A stretch of DNA of 64,000 bases, taken from positions 558,001-622,000 of the forward strand of contig SMMW01000040.1 in assembly GCA_004794655.1 (NCBI GenBank), written 5' to 3'. The notes beneath the pieces were generated by a model that did not search any database, was not told where the DNA came from, and saw only the letters and a list, made by a program, of their open reading frames with translations. The DNA comes from Marisa cornuarietis (Eukaryota; Mollusca; Gastropoda; Architaenioglossa; Ampullariidae). Below, one piece after another: positions 51,128 through 61,317 of the stretch (position 1 is its first letter; each line of letters starts with the position of its first letter). The position numbers were made by a program, and so were the translations under genes.

Positions 51128-51315
51128 AGAGAGCAGAGTGGCGTTTTAATGCCGAGCCAGCAACTACGTCTATATCACGGGAAAGCAGCCAGCCCTGCAA
51201 ACAGATGCCACATGCAGAAAAAAGAACAGCGTGTCTGAGACGAGAGCTGAACCCTGGACAGCCAACCTTCACTGTATTGATGACAGACGCTAACCGTTGC
51301 GCCACCGGGCTGCCC
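51128..51315 (-). mobile_element. SINE family 2, copy D
   Basis: On the minus strand: GGGCAGCCCGGTGGCGC, box A GGCGCAACGGTTAGCG, box B AGGGTTCAGCTC, then CTGCATGTGGCATCTG, GTGATATAGACGTAGTTG and a diverged 3' end (AAAACGCCACTCTG). Full-length relative to copy B, with some divergence and no clear target duplication. Confidence 0.87.
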
Positions 51316-51457
51316 TAGAGTCCAAGAGGCGAGACTCTGTTATGGAGACTTACTGTCAGAGCCACTCTGTGTTAAGGTGGCAGACGCGCGGCAAAATTCC
51401 GTTTCTAGATTTAAACATTGACACCAGCAAGAGGAGGCTGAACTAGATTTGACAAAG

Positions 51458-51600
51458 CAGCACTGTGATGTTTACTACCAAATACCGACAGTACAAGACC
51501 ACCAAGGTATACAGCAACACTGTTGTGCTTGTTATAGTATCCAGGAACACTGGTATGTTTGCTATTAAGTATTATATCACTGTTATGTTTGCTGTATTGC
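51458..51600. repeat. degenerate tandem repeat (aacactgttatgtttgcta type)
   Basis: Four diverged units built on cactgtgatgtttactacc, aacactgttgtgcttgtta, aacactggtatgtttgcta and cactgttatgtttgctgta, with unequal spacing of about 35-60 bp. Confidence 0.7.
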
Positions 51601-51979
51601 TAGAATGAGACGTCGGGATTGTCTGTCATTTCACAGAATTATTCCGTATGTTTGAAAACAAGCGAATGCGCATGCAAACCGAGTGGGTGATGGTATAGTA
51701 AATCTCAAATTACGGGAAGGTGTCTCATTGTCTGTGTCTCTCTATGTCTGGCTGTATGTGTCTGCCTTGTCGCCGAACATACTTATTATTTCAAGGCTCA
51801 CTTTACTTGTTTTATGTAAGCGTCTTGTGCTCCGACATCTTTTCCCTGAGTTTCCGTATTTTGGATCATCACTACCACACTTTTCCAGACATTTGGTTTT
51901 CCCAGAAGACTTTTCTGACCATTTCCAAAAAAGATTCAGATGTCTTTGTTAGATGTATAGTTGCAGTATCCTCCTTGCG

Positions 51980-51982
<3 letters not shown>

Positions 51983-52031
<49 letters not shown>
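51983..52031. repeat. (GT)n microsatellite
   Basis: About 24 GT units. Confidence 0.95.
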
Positions 52032-52033
<2 letters not shown>

Positions 52034-52699
52034 CGCACGCGGGCGGATGCGTGCGAGGAGCAAGCGAGTGAGTACGGTATGCTTCTGTGTGTATGCATGC
52101 GTGTATGTACGTGCTCTGTTCTGATGCAAGAAATATTATCAAATATTATCAGCGATACATGCGGTTTGCTCTAACACACACACACACACACAAAACGACA
52201 GATTGTTGTACGACAGTTGCGGCCCTTGTCATGGACACAAGATTGTCGGCGCCATCCGTGACCATTTCACGGTTATCTCCCGCACTCCATTGTTGACCAG
52301 ATAAATGCTATTTCAAACGTTTGGTCGCAGACAATGAATAGTATTTATTTTCTTGGGAAACAAGGTTCTATAAGCGGTTCTCATTCACTCATCCCTAGAA
52401 AATGTTACAAAAAGCGTTTTGACGATGTTACTGTAGGCGTGATTCAGAGGCCGTGGCTATGCAACGTCCTACAAGTTTGATGATGGACCTCTGAATACTC
52501 GCCAGTACAGAGATTTTCGTATTTCCGCACTTTATGAACACACTGGTCACTCAGAGCTCAACATTTCGTTTTAATCTTATGTACCACCTGTTGCAGTGCA
52601 ATCCTTTGTCTTCTTATTTAGAACATCATGTAACATGTCCAGTCTGGATCGGACACAGACCTGGCCGTGAGTACAGAGGATGGACCGTTTACATGAGAC
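52032..52699. other. no gene recognised
   Basis: Anonymous DNA with a short CA run (52174-52192). The 110-codon frame 52534-52866 is the antisense of the adjoining LINE remnant. Confidence 0.5.
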
Positions 52700-53090
52700 A
52701 TGTTTTTAAGTGGCCAATACAGAACATGACAGAACCGTTTACAAAAATGTCTGTCGATTCTCTGACAAAAACACTGCAGAGTTGCGAATCTTTTGAAGTC
52801 GATGGTAATATCGGTAGAACAGCCAAAGAGCAGAGAATTATAACAGCAACATTTAGTAGCAAATAAGCACAAGCGCAAAAAAAACAAAAAAACGAAAAGC
52901 AGAAAGCACTGATCTTGGGAGTATTGAGGTTGTCAAACGCTATAAACATGTTTTTACAAGTGTCATCTCAAAAGTAAGTGTAACACCAAGATGTTTAGCA
53001 AGTGATGTGAAGGTGATGCTACCATTACCAGCTTCGGCAGGCAGAGTGAGTGTTTGTCTTCATATGTGTATGAGAGCTTCCGATGCCTCG
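52700..53090 (-). pseudogene. decayed L2/CR1-like LINE RT fragment
   Basis: On the minus strand the translation shows LAKHLGVTLTFEM (complement of about 52970-53003; family xxxLGVxLDxxL). It continues with a block ending LPRSVL and then RLQKIRNSAVFL (complement of about 52775-52815; family kLQkvQNsAARLi). This order is that of the thumb and post-palm part of L2/CR1-type RTs. Frames shift between blocks and stops are present. It belongs to the same broad group as 19920-20650 but covers a more upstream segment. Confidence 0.6.
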
Positions 53091-53329
53091 TCCTTTTAGT
53101 GTTTCCCTTTTATCCAGTCTTAAACATCCTACTAGCACGATTCCATGCCAAAGTTGGAGTTATACGGCTTTGTGAGAACCGGAGGTATGAACTCAAGTGT
53201 ATGTTTGATTAGAAAATGAGTGAGCAAAAGTAACAGACAAAATAGTAAAGAGCGGACATTTTGAGCGTAGAATGAATAAAAAAGAATTCTAAGCTTTGGT
53301 GGACAGCGCAAGCTTTAAATTTGATCTCA

Positions 53330-53520
53330 CACCGTAAGAAAGTGAATCAGCGTTAGACATCAACGTAAGAACGCGAAACAGCTTTTGACATCACACCATA
53401 TGGAAGGGAAACACCGTTAGACATCAACATAAAAAGCATCGTTAGTCATCATGCCGTAAGAAAGTGAAGCAGCGTTAGACATCAACTTTCGTAACGTGAA
53501 ACAGCTTTGGACATCATCCG
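53330..53520. repeat. higher-order minisatellite
   Basis: Alternating subunits of about 31-35 bp share gttagacatcaa or tttgacatca cores with ccgtaagaaagtgaa(t/g)cagc between. The pair ccgtaagaaagtgaatcagc + cgcgaaacagctttt recurs about 125 bp later as ccgtaagaaagtgaagcagc + cgtgaaacagctttg. Confidence 0.75.
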
Positions 53521-55384
53521 TCACCCTTCACATCGTGGTGCCAGTAAGTGCAAAGCCTACGCAGATCAATCTCGTCAAGCGGTGCAGACAGGTCAAATGA
53601 GGTCAGAACAGAAGAGGCCGCAGCCATCAAGAGCAGACAAGATACCCCTTGTCACTTTAAGTAAAGCTGTTTTAGTACCGTGCAAAGGCTCTCTAAGTTG
53701 ACTGACAGCGGTAGATGAGATGAAGTAGGGTTATGTGGGATGAGTTGTCGCAAAACTACTTTGTCCAGTGTTCCCTAGGGACTTGGCATGAACAGTGTAA
53801 AGAAATAGGGGACAACGCCAGATGGCAGACTGTCATTGACTAGATTTTGCAAGAGACGGCGGCGAAACATCGAGGCAGCGAAAAGAGAATGGATGAGTAC
53901 TTGATCAGTCAGGTCAGTTGGTGTCTTAGAGTGACGAGTACTTTGAGATAAGTTTCAAAGGAGAAAAAAAGCTTTGAGGAAATAGTCATGTCTTCGTCAG
54001 GAATTAATCAAGGTCAGCAGAATGTCAGCAGTCTTATGGATTAAAAAATATCGTGAAGAGGATTAAAAGGATATGTCATGGGAAAAACTTACAACATTCA
54101 ATCATTCGCTTTTGAGTGGGAGTGTCTTGGAAGACACCAGACTACTTATATGCGACTGAAGAAAAGCTATTTTAACCGAACAAAAGCAGGTGGCCATGAG
54201 ACATTTTGCAGCGTTGCACTTTTGCTTCCCGAAGAGTGAATCTGGTGTTCATCATTATCTGCTCTAGCAAAGATCGTTCTTGATGGCTGAGTACCACGGT
54301 GCACAATTATGAACTTGACAGTCAAAGACATGATGGACACCCAGTCTAACAAGAAGAACAGTATCAAGCTGATCAGCAGTAAAAAAAAACTAGCAGTGAA
54401 CAGCGACAACCTTCAGCTCTAGCTGACTCCTTTTGTACAAAGAAAGAAATAAGTGAATTCTGGTCGTGGTCATGGTCAGATGAAAGGAACCCGTGAGAAG
54501 ACCATACCTTTAAAACTTTGACCAGCAGACCTATTAATTGCTAAATCTATTATAGAGCCTTTCTTATGCGTTGGTTGTCAGTGACTGAGAAAACAAGAGC
54601 CACTTCGGTCATCCGTTGGCCGCTTAAAAAAATAAAATAAAAAAATGGTTAGCCCATAAACGATCTTTCATTTACTTTTCAAGTGTTTGAGGTTTTCACA
54701 GCAAGAGACACAAGTCTTCTACTTTGTACGTCAGCAAGATTATCGGAATAACCTTTAAATCAGTTCAAACCATGAGAGAGAAGAGGCAGATAAACAAATC
54801 TTGCTTCAGGCTCCAACAAAAAATTGTTTCTTTGATGCTACAGTGCTTAAGGGGAAACAAAATTATTGAGTTTCATTTTTCTTAATAAGATTTCACCTCT
54901 GTCAGCATGGCTGTTTTTCAAGCAGTATGGCCAAAACAACCTACAAAAATGTGCTTAACAGGTAATAAATCTACAAGTTCTTCAATTACAATTACCGGTA
55001 ACTAGTGACTTTCCTGGTTTAAAAAAAACTCTGGAAATTTACATTCCCTTGGAACCGTCGTGGCGCCAGTGTTAATTAAAGGGGCATTCATTTTCTATCC
55101 TGGCAAATATTTTGGGAGAGAGAATAAAAGTATTTAGGGAATTTCACAAGAGTGTAACGCAGAAAGTTACGCAACAACGTCAACAGACAATAAACTTCAT
55201 GTACACCCATTTGATAAAAGCACTTTACTTATTTTTGTTTATTAACATTTACTTTCTGCTGCTTCGTTTGTCTGTCTGCACTGATTATTGAATTGTTCGG
55301 GGTGGTTGTCTTTAAGGACATCCGCGCCAAATAAACAATGTCTTGCACGAAAGGATATACTATCCAGATATACTATCCAGACTC
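53521..55384. other. no gene recognised
   Basis: Anonymous A+T-rich DNA. Nothing recognised in the short frames on either strand (for example 54167-54409 minus). Confidence 0.5.
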
Positions 55385-55745
55385 ATGCTGCCTGTTCCAC
55401 AGACGTCTGCACAGGTTCTTACAGCAGCCTTTATTCACGATGGTCTAGAGCAGGGAACAATCAAGGTAACAAAGGCTCTTGATAAACGAGAGGCTCCTGT
55501 GTGCATTCTCAGCAACAGTGTGGAGGAACTGATGTACACAAAAACGATCGAGACTTTATATGCAGAGCCGGAAACAACCTTCGAAAAGGTGGATGAGAGG
55601 AAATAAAACTTGAGGAGTGGCTGGTCTTTGTAGGATTAATAAAGAAGGGAAAGCCCGAAAGGTTAACAGATTCAGATTCATTGTTGTCAAGGATTATGAC
55701 AAAGAGTGACAGTCCTTGCATTTGCTGAAGTTTTTTTCTGGTCGA
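55385..55745 (+). pseudogene. RPS12: processed pseudogene of ribosomal protein S12 (eS12)
   Basis: The plus-strand translation follows the S12 protein of the small cytosolic ribosomal subunit in one uninterrupted stretch. Matches include SAQVLTAAFIHDGL (family TALQEVLKTALIHDGL), KALDKREAPVCIL (KALDKRQAHLCVL), MYTKTIETLYAE (MYxKLVEALCAE) and FEKVDERK (LIKVDDNK). A 1-nt insertion near the taa at 55603-55605 shifts the frame: KLEEW and KKGKP (KLGEW, REGKP) follow, then a second shift to IVVKDYDKE, a stop (55707-55709) in place of Ser, and QSLHLLKFF (SQAxDVxKEYF). Coverage is from about residue 15 to near the C-terminus of a roughly 130-residue protein, with no intron. That points to a retrocopy. 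No poly(A) survives: a MITE copy starts 6 bp downstream. The initial ATG at 55385 is probably fortuitous. Confidence 0.85.
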
Positions 55746-55750
55746 GCTCT

Positions 55751-55996
55751 TGGGCCAGTTGCACATTATGTTTCTAAAAAAAAACTGTTCTAAAGAAGCA
55801 AAATCTCTTCTCTGCAATTTAGATGCATTGCACAAGAATATACAAAAAATTGTACTGACAGGACGGAAAGTCAGACTTAAACAACTTTATCTACTTAAAG
55901 CAGCTTTAGTTGTAAAAATTCTAAAAATGTGGTGTGCACTTTAAACTGATTTCTAAAACGATTTAAGGAATAAAAGTGTTTTGCAGCTGGCCCCTG
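55751..55996. mobile_element. MITE-like repeat, copy 2
   Basis: Closely matches 17075-17342 over its whole length, including ctgttctaaagaagcaaaat, tctcttctctgc, gatgcattgcacaaga and tttaaactgat. Its left end GGGCCAGTTGCAC and the reverse complement of its right end, CCAGGGGCCAGCTGCA, form the terminal inverted repeat. It sits immediately after the RPS12 pseudogene and may have replaced its poly(A) end. Confidence 0.72.
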
Positions 55997-56017
55997 GTTT
56001 TCCCTAAGGTCGAAGTC

Positions 56018-56835
56018 TTGTCTACTCTGATGTCGAGCTTTAGTTTTTCTAAAGTGAAAATGTTCTTAAGGTCTTCACTATGCTAATGCTACTGTCGAGC
56101 TCTTCTTGTCAAGCTCAGTTCCCAGTGAAGATCCCACATGTTGGCTGACAGTCCTTCAGACGAACAAGCCCCACGCAGACACTATTGGCGACGCGGTAGA
56201 ATATCATTGAAACGTTGCAATAAGACCTAGACACTCGAATCTGGGGTAATCAGTGTGGGCAAATGCCCGTAAGACCAAAAATAACCTGAACGTTTGCTAC
56301 TTCCTGCATAATTTTACCGCTAAAGAAAGGAAAAAAGTACTCGATCTTACAAGCCATATGTTTAGATGAAAATCGGGAGACTTTTCTAACCTTCTAAGAC
56401 TGTACAAGTCCGAACAACTTTATGTGTAAGAGAGAAATGGGAAATGGGGGACCTGAAAGGTTTTAGGCAAAGAAAGATAAAAGCACTCTAAGCAAGACAA
56501 ACTGATAGCTACAGAGAAAGGTGCTGTTAAGGACTGTAATTGTGATATAATCAGTTTTGACAATGAAGATTCTACCACACGAGTAGTTTCTGAATAATGT
56601 ATGCATATTCTAGCAACTCATAACTCATAACATAATTTTTACTGAATTTTTTAGTCGTGTGTTTCTAGTAAGTCAAACTCATGTCTACGCTAATGTCAAT
56701 TTGTTGTCTAGCTCTTATCTAGTCTTTGTCTACACTGTCAAGTTCTTGTCTACTCTTTTTTCGCCTTTGTCTATGCTTTTTCGTGCTCATCCCTACGCTG
56801 AAGTCACTCTCTTGTTTACATCGAGTTAGCAACGC
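56018..56835. repeat. degenerate GTCTA-type tandem repeats in two blocks
   Basis: Blocks 56018-56125 and 56675-56835 consist of diverged units of about 20-28 bp beginning gtcta and containing ctaatgtc and agctcttg (for example gtctacgctaatgtcaattt, gtctacactgtcaagttctt). The DNA between them is anonymous. Confidence 0.6.
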
Positions 56836-57039
56836 TTAGCACGTAAGTAATTACCTTTTCTTTTTTATTTTCTTTTGTCTCTCCGCGATTAGCTGTCCGT
56901 ACTCATTTCAAACTGGTGTCGGTGCCTCGCTTTCTACCCGATACCTGCCATTGGGCCTGGCACTCAGTTCCACATTTAGCAGCTTGTCTGTCCGGCCACA
57001 TGGGAGGCCGACAACAAGCCCTGACATTTTAATCCCCTC

Positions 57040-58020
57040 ACCTTTAAGTTCGCTCGAAGCTTTTCTCTGACGCCAGTAAGACTTCCTCGCTAATTCATTT
57101 CGCAGGACGTTGATGTCTCGAAGGAGATATCTCTGCTCGCCATTTCTTCAGAAAAAAATTCCAGCTAGCAGCTCCTCAGCGGTGGTGTTGATGAGATTCT
57201 GTATTTCTTTCGGTATCACTTTGTTGTGTGGCTGATAAGGCCTCTGGTTATGTAGCCTTGACACTGTTTCCTTTCTGTGAAAGGGGTGTGTATTGTGACT
57301 GCATCATTTACTGGGCAAGTGTTTGTGCCCTCCAAAGTCTTTGGCAAAAAGCAGTGATGGCTTTGTTGTTTCTTTCCCATCCTGCTTGAGCAGCTTATTT
57401 GGGATGTTGTCAACACCAGGTGACTTTCCTCCCTTCGTATTGGTAGTTATGCAGGTTCTCTGGTTCTAGTCTGGTTGCTGTTGAGGATGTCAGATCGAAG
57501 TTGTACAGGGTTGCTGCAATAATGTCCATGGGGTTAGTACAAAAGTGCTTTGTACAGAAAAACATTCCTTGTTTGCTTCGATGAATGAAATCTTGTCAGT
57601 AGTTGAAGAGCATCGTTGCTGTACCTTGAGCTACTCTCTCCTCTATTATTCGGCATTCTTCTTTCTTCCCTTCCTTCCTTCATGACGCAATTCAATGTTT
57701 TATAATTGAAAACTGCTTCGTTGCAACTTTTCCTCTTTTTCTCATAGGCCTATGTTTGGTTACTGATATCTGTAACGCCATTAGGGACCCAGGGTTGTTT
57801 CTTCTACTTTTGTTGCCCACGTACTTCTGGGCTGTTGAATGTACCTCTAGCGCCCATTTGATGATTCCAGCTAGTTTCTACATCACAGTCCACTATCTTC
57901 ATGGTGGCGAATTTACCTGCAACTAAGGCCTTGAAGATTGCCTTTGTCTAGTATAATGTTACCTTGCACGTTTTCCCAAGGGAGAAGTCTCGAAGAGGTT
58001 GATCTGTCCTATGTTTATAT
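57040..58020 (-). pseudogene. decayed LINE ORF2, linker to RT motif 3
   Basis: On the minus strand, from 58020 downward: IFKALVAGKFATM (linker block, family vFqaxiGGkFAxL), EVRGQQ then KKQPWVPNGVTDI (family lGkxrrkkxPWVTxEilDlC), YEKKRK, LYNFD (SxLYNyx), VDNIPNKLLKQDGKE after a shift (GVDNIPAELLkxgGE), TIHTPFTERKQCQGYITRG and LISHTTK (vItLPKKGNLqqCqNYRTiSLISHpSK), then TAEELLAG and a degraded motif-3 tail. Several stops and shifts inactivate it. It is the same family as 14659-15490 but preserves the complementary N-terminal half, so the two hardly overlap. The visible similarity stops before the catalytic palm near 57040. Confidence 0.8.
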
Positions 58021-60500
58021 TTCTTAATTGTCAGTCTACGCCTTGATGCGTCTGGATGGGAAATGTTCGCACGCGTATGCGTGTGGATCTCGGGGTCAGT
58101 AAGGACTTCTGTAGAAATGCTTTACATTGAAGGCTGATCTCATGGGGAGAGGATTTGCCAAAACGATGGAACATCTTATCACATGACCCTGCTGAGTCTG
58201 ACAGAGAAGCAGGTGGAAAGTACAGCAGTGGTGGAAGTGGGGCTGGTAATGACGGATGACCTTGAACTGATGCGAACATCATCTTGGGTTGTGGCGTGCG
58301 CGCTGCATTGTGGGATGCGATGAGTCCGTGGCTGTCTGCCAGCAGCAGCACGAGTGACATCAGTGTGTGTCCATTTTCTGAGCCTGGGACGGCAAGGTCG
58401 GCTCCTCTGTACCAAAATTCAATTTAACTGGACGTTTGTAAAAATGCCTTCCGTATGCATTAGTACATCCCAGGAGAAAGTACTCTCCAGCAAAACATAG
58501 AGTGAAACATGGGAAGGCTTCCAGACACAGACGATGCAGATGTTTATTGTCTCGTCTGACCTTCGCGAGGTATGCGTTAGACGCCGTCGACTGTATGGCG
58601 AGACCTATAAAGCCAGTATTTTGCACCCGGTACTTTCGTTGCTACGGGGATGATAACGGTTCTTCTTTTCTTCCTTTTCTAGCTCTCCATGCACAGTATC
58701 ATTCTGCGCGTTCCTTTCGAAGACTGTCCTCATGGATTTGTTTTAACGATACAGACTCTTGGATCGCATATGCTGCGGATGACATGCTGTTACCCCTTTT
58801 ATTGGTGTTCTTGATGAGATTGATAAAATGCCAGCAATTCTTGTCGTGGCCCCATAAATGTCGCCACTAAATGTTTCAACGGAAGAAGGAACACAGAAAA
58901 CATTCGGATATTTTTCATCATACTTCGTGAGCACTCGCCATAAATCCAATCATAGTAGTAACTAAAACTTGGGAACTATCTTAAAAGAACAGTGTCAGCA
59001 GAAATGAACAATTAATCACGGGCATGGCTGCTGTGAAAAAGGTGAGCTAGCACGTAAACATAGATTCACGTAAAGAATGAGTGTGCACGGACACGCTCTC
59101 AAGCACGCATGCACACGCACGCACAAACTTACAGACATACACGTACACACGCAAATATATGCGCACACGTGATGTTATACACACTCAGGTACATTCACAT
59201 GCGCACGAAACGCACACACATACGCGCACGCGCACCTAGACTAATGGTAGGACAGGAGCAATAGCGCGAGATGTAAGCGTCTTGACGAGGTGCCAGTCGT
59301 TGCCTCATGTACCACTTCTCACCACACGCTCCATTAATGTGCTCCTCGCCCCCAGGAGCCCATTTGGTAGGCGCTCTACAACCGTTTCTTACCCGCCCAG
59401 CTCAAAACAAATATTATTCCTCGTCTCCTTTCTCATCCTTTTAGTGCTGATATGCGTTACTTCCCTTTACTGATATGCGTTACCTCCCTTTTGCTGAATC
59501 TTCACATTTCTTTTTTTAGGTTTATTCCTACAAATCCTGTTTTATTTTTGAGGGAGGGAAAGGAGGGAGGGGGAAAGGGTTTTTTTTTATTTCACGAAAA
59601 AAATGCGACTCGGCTCTTCGTCTGCTTGTCTGCATAGTTGCTGTGAGATTTACAAACTTGATTCTTGCAAATTACAGGAGTCCCGTCGAGTGTCAGTTAT
59701 CACCGGTTTTTTTATTAGCATTATCATATTATTCGACAGAATCTGTCTAAAACCATCCTTTTTGGTACCGAAGGGGGATGTCGATGATGACACGTACAGG
59801 AAATGAATAGGCTTGTAAAACAATAAGGAAAGGACGGGACATGTTCATTAACATCCAAGACCGGTGAGTCTTGTCAAACTCTATATTTGCCCGCCCCGAC
59901 AACGAGTACCAGTGGGACAGCACAACCGCTCTCTTTAACTGGTACCAGTCAAGAAATTAAGAAATGAAGGAATGAATGCAAAGGGGTTGTCTAGATATTG
60001 TAAAGAGTGGTCGTCCTTCTTCGCAATTTCAGCCGGGACTTGTCGGTCATATCGCCGTTACAAGCGAAAAGGGAAAATTAAGGACACGCGTCCTGCCTTA
60101 GTAATTACAAGGCGCTGCCCACACCCATGGATTCGTTTTGATAAAAGTTTATCTTACCGTTTACTTAACCGTCCATCCTTGCCACTGCTTCGGTACTTCT
60201 TTCACGGAGACTAGAAACTGCTCTGTGATATCGGAAACAAGACGTTTGTTCTCGATTTCTATGTGTTTCTCCTTGAATAACAATTTATCATTCCGTGCTT
60301 ACGCCATCAGTAACGGACGGGCTGGCTGCGACAGTGGCGCCACCAACAACACGCTCCAGAGGCAATCTGTCGTTTGACAGCGTTCCACTGCCTCTGTCTC
60401 GGCCATTAAAAGACCTTGTGTCTGCAACATCCCTCTGAATACCTGCCCACAAGCTCGGTGCAAACAGAAAGAGAAGCTGATGAAGCGAGCCAGAAAACAA
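58021..60500. other. no gene recognised
   Basis: 58030-58870 is relatively G+C rich with overlapping open frames on both strands (for example 58360-58626 minus, 88 codons). None has a recognisable domain or a clear pair of splice sites. 59095-59235 is a degenerate CACA/ACGC-rich stretch. Confidence 0.5.
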
Positions 60501-60574
60501 GTGCGTGCGTGTGTGCGTGCATCCGTGCGTGCGCTCGTGCGCGCGTTAGTGTGTGTGTGTGTGTGTGTGTGTGT
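60501..60574. repeat. (GTGC)n/(GT)n compound microsatellite
   Basis: Imperfect GTGC units followed by GT from about 60549. Confidence 0.9.
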
Positions 60575-60907
60575 GCACCTAGAAACTGAGCAGGATCTGT
60601 GTTAACCTATGACCCACACTAGTCACTAACGGCAGCGCAAGAGCACGAACAACACCTTCCTCTTAGAAGACCTGTCAGCATAACTGAGCAGATTTTAATT
60701 CCGCCGTGAAATAGAGTTCCTCACACTTGTAAGTAGTGTACATTTCATGCCTCCTGCGTATCTTGCACGCGTCTGGTTGAGGTCAACGAAAGGCTTTTCT
60801 GCGTTTTTTAATGATTAATTGACCTTTCAGATTTTTATTTTTTTATTCCATATTGTTTTTAATGCTCCACCATGATCCCATTTGTGTAAAACAAAAACCT
60901 TCATGCA

Positions 60908-60960
60908 GTGAGTGAGTGAGTGAGTGAGTGAGTGAGTGAGTCAGTCAGTCAGTCAGTCAG
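60908..60960. repeat. (TGAG)n(TCAG)n compound microsatellite
   Basis: TGAG units switch at about 60940 to TCAG units. Confidence 0.93.
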
Positions 60961-61182
60961 TTCATGGGCCTGGCTGGAGGGTGGGAATGTCCACTGCTCC
61001 ACCTCAGTTCCGAGTTCGAAACGTTTAAACTAGGGTGACCTCCGCTCCGCACCTGCCTAGATGCAGGTCCTGTTAACACGTTAGACCTACCTGCTCGTCT
61101 TAGATGACGGTGCACACAAGGGAGGCAAAGATTAGAGCAAGGAGCGGGCTGAACACGAGACGAACCGCAAACTTCATCAATC

Positions 61183-61317
61183 ATGGCGGCATACGTCAAC
61201 CCGCGGAGACTCTTGTTGCTGCTGAATCGACCTGACGGGAACTCTTCATTGACACGTGCATGTTTGATTGTTTTGTGCACCTTTCTTTTGTTGTATTTTT
61301 GGCGTGCCTGTTCCTAA
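61183..61317 (+). CDS. candidate 44-residue single-pass membrane micro-ORF
   Basis: ATG at 61183 has an ideal Kozak context (A at -3, G at +4: atcATGG) and follows a CpG-rich 200 bp. The product starts MAAYVNPRRLLLLLNRPDGN, then has a hydrophobic run ACLIVLCTFLLLYFW (roughly residues 26-40) and ends RACS before TAA. The basic PRR/NR residues before the hydrophobic run suggest an N-in single-pass topology, like the anchor of type II membrane proteins such as Golgi glycosyltransferases. It could be a micropeptide, or a first coding exon if splicing removes the stop; a CGT|GTGAGT donor lies just after the stop, near 61343-61350. I recognise no family, and chance remains a real possibility. Confidence 0.25.
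   Translation: MAAYVNPRRLLLLLNRPDGNSSLTRACLIVLCTFLLLYFWRACS

Noticed and set aside
58031..58626. Two adjacent minus-strand frames overlapping at a TGATG
   Set aside because: Such overlap is meaningful in bacteria, not here. No domain, splice site or codon evidence supports them.
60957..61280. 107-codon minus-strand frame and possible SINE box B (GAGTTCGAAAC)
   Set aside because: No matching box A at the right distance and no recognisable protein; openness follows from higher G+C.
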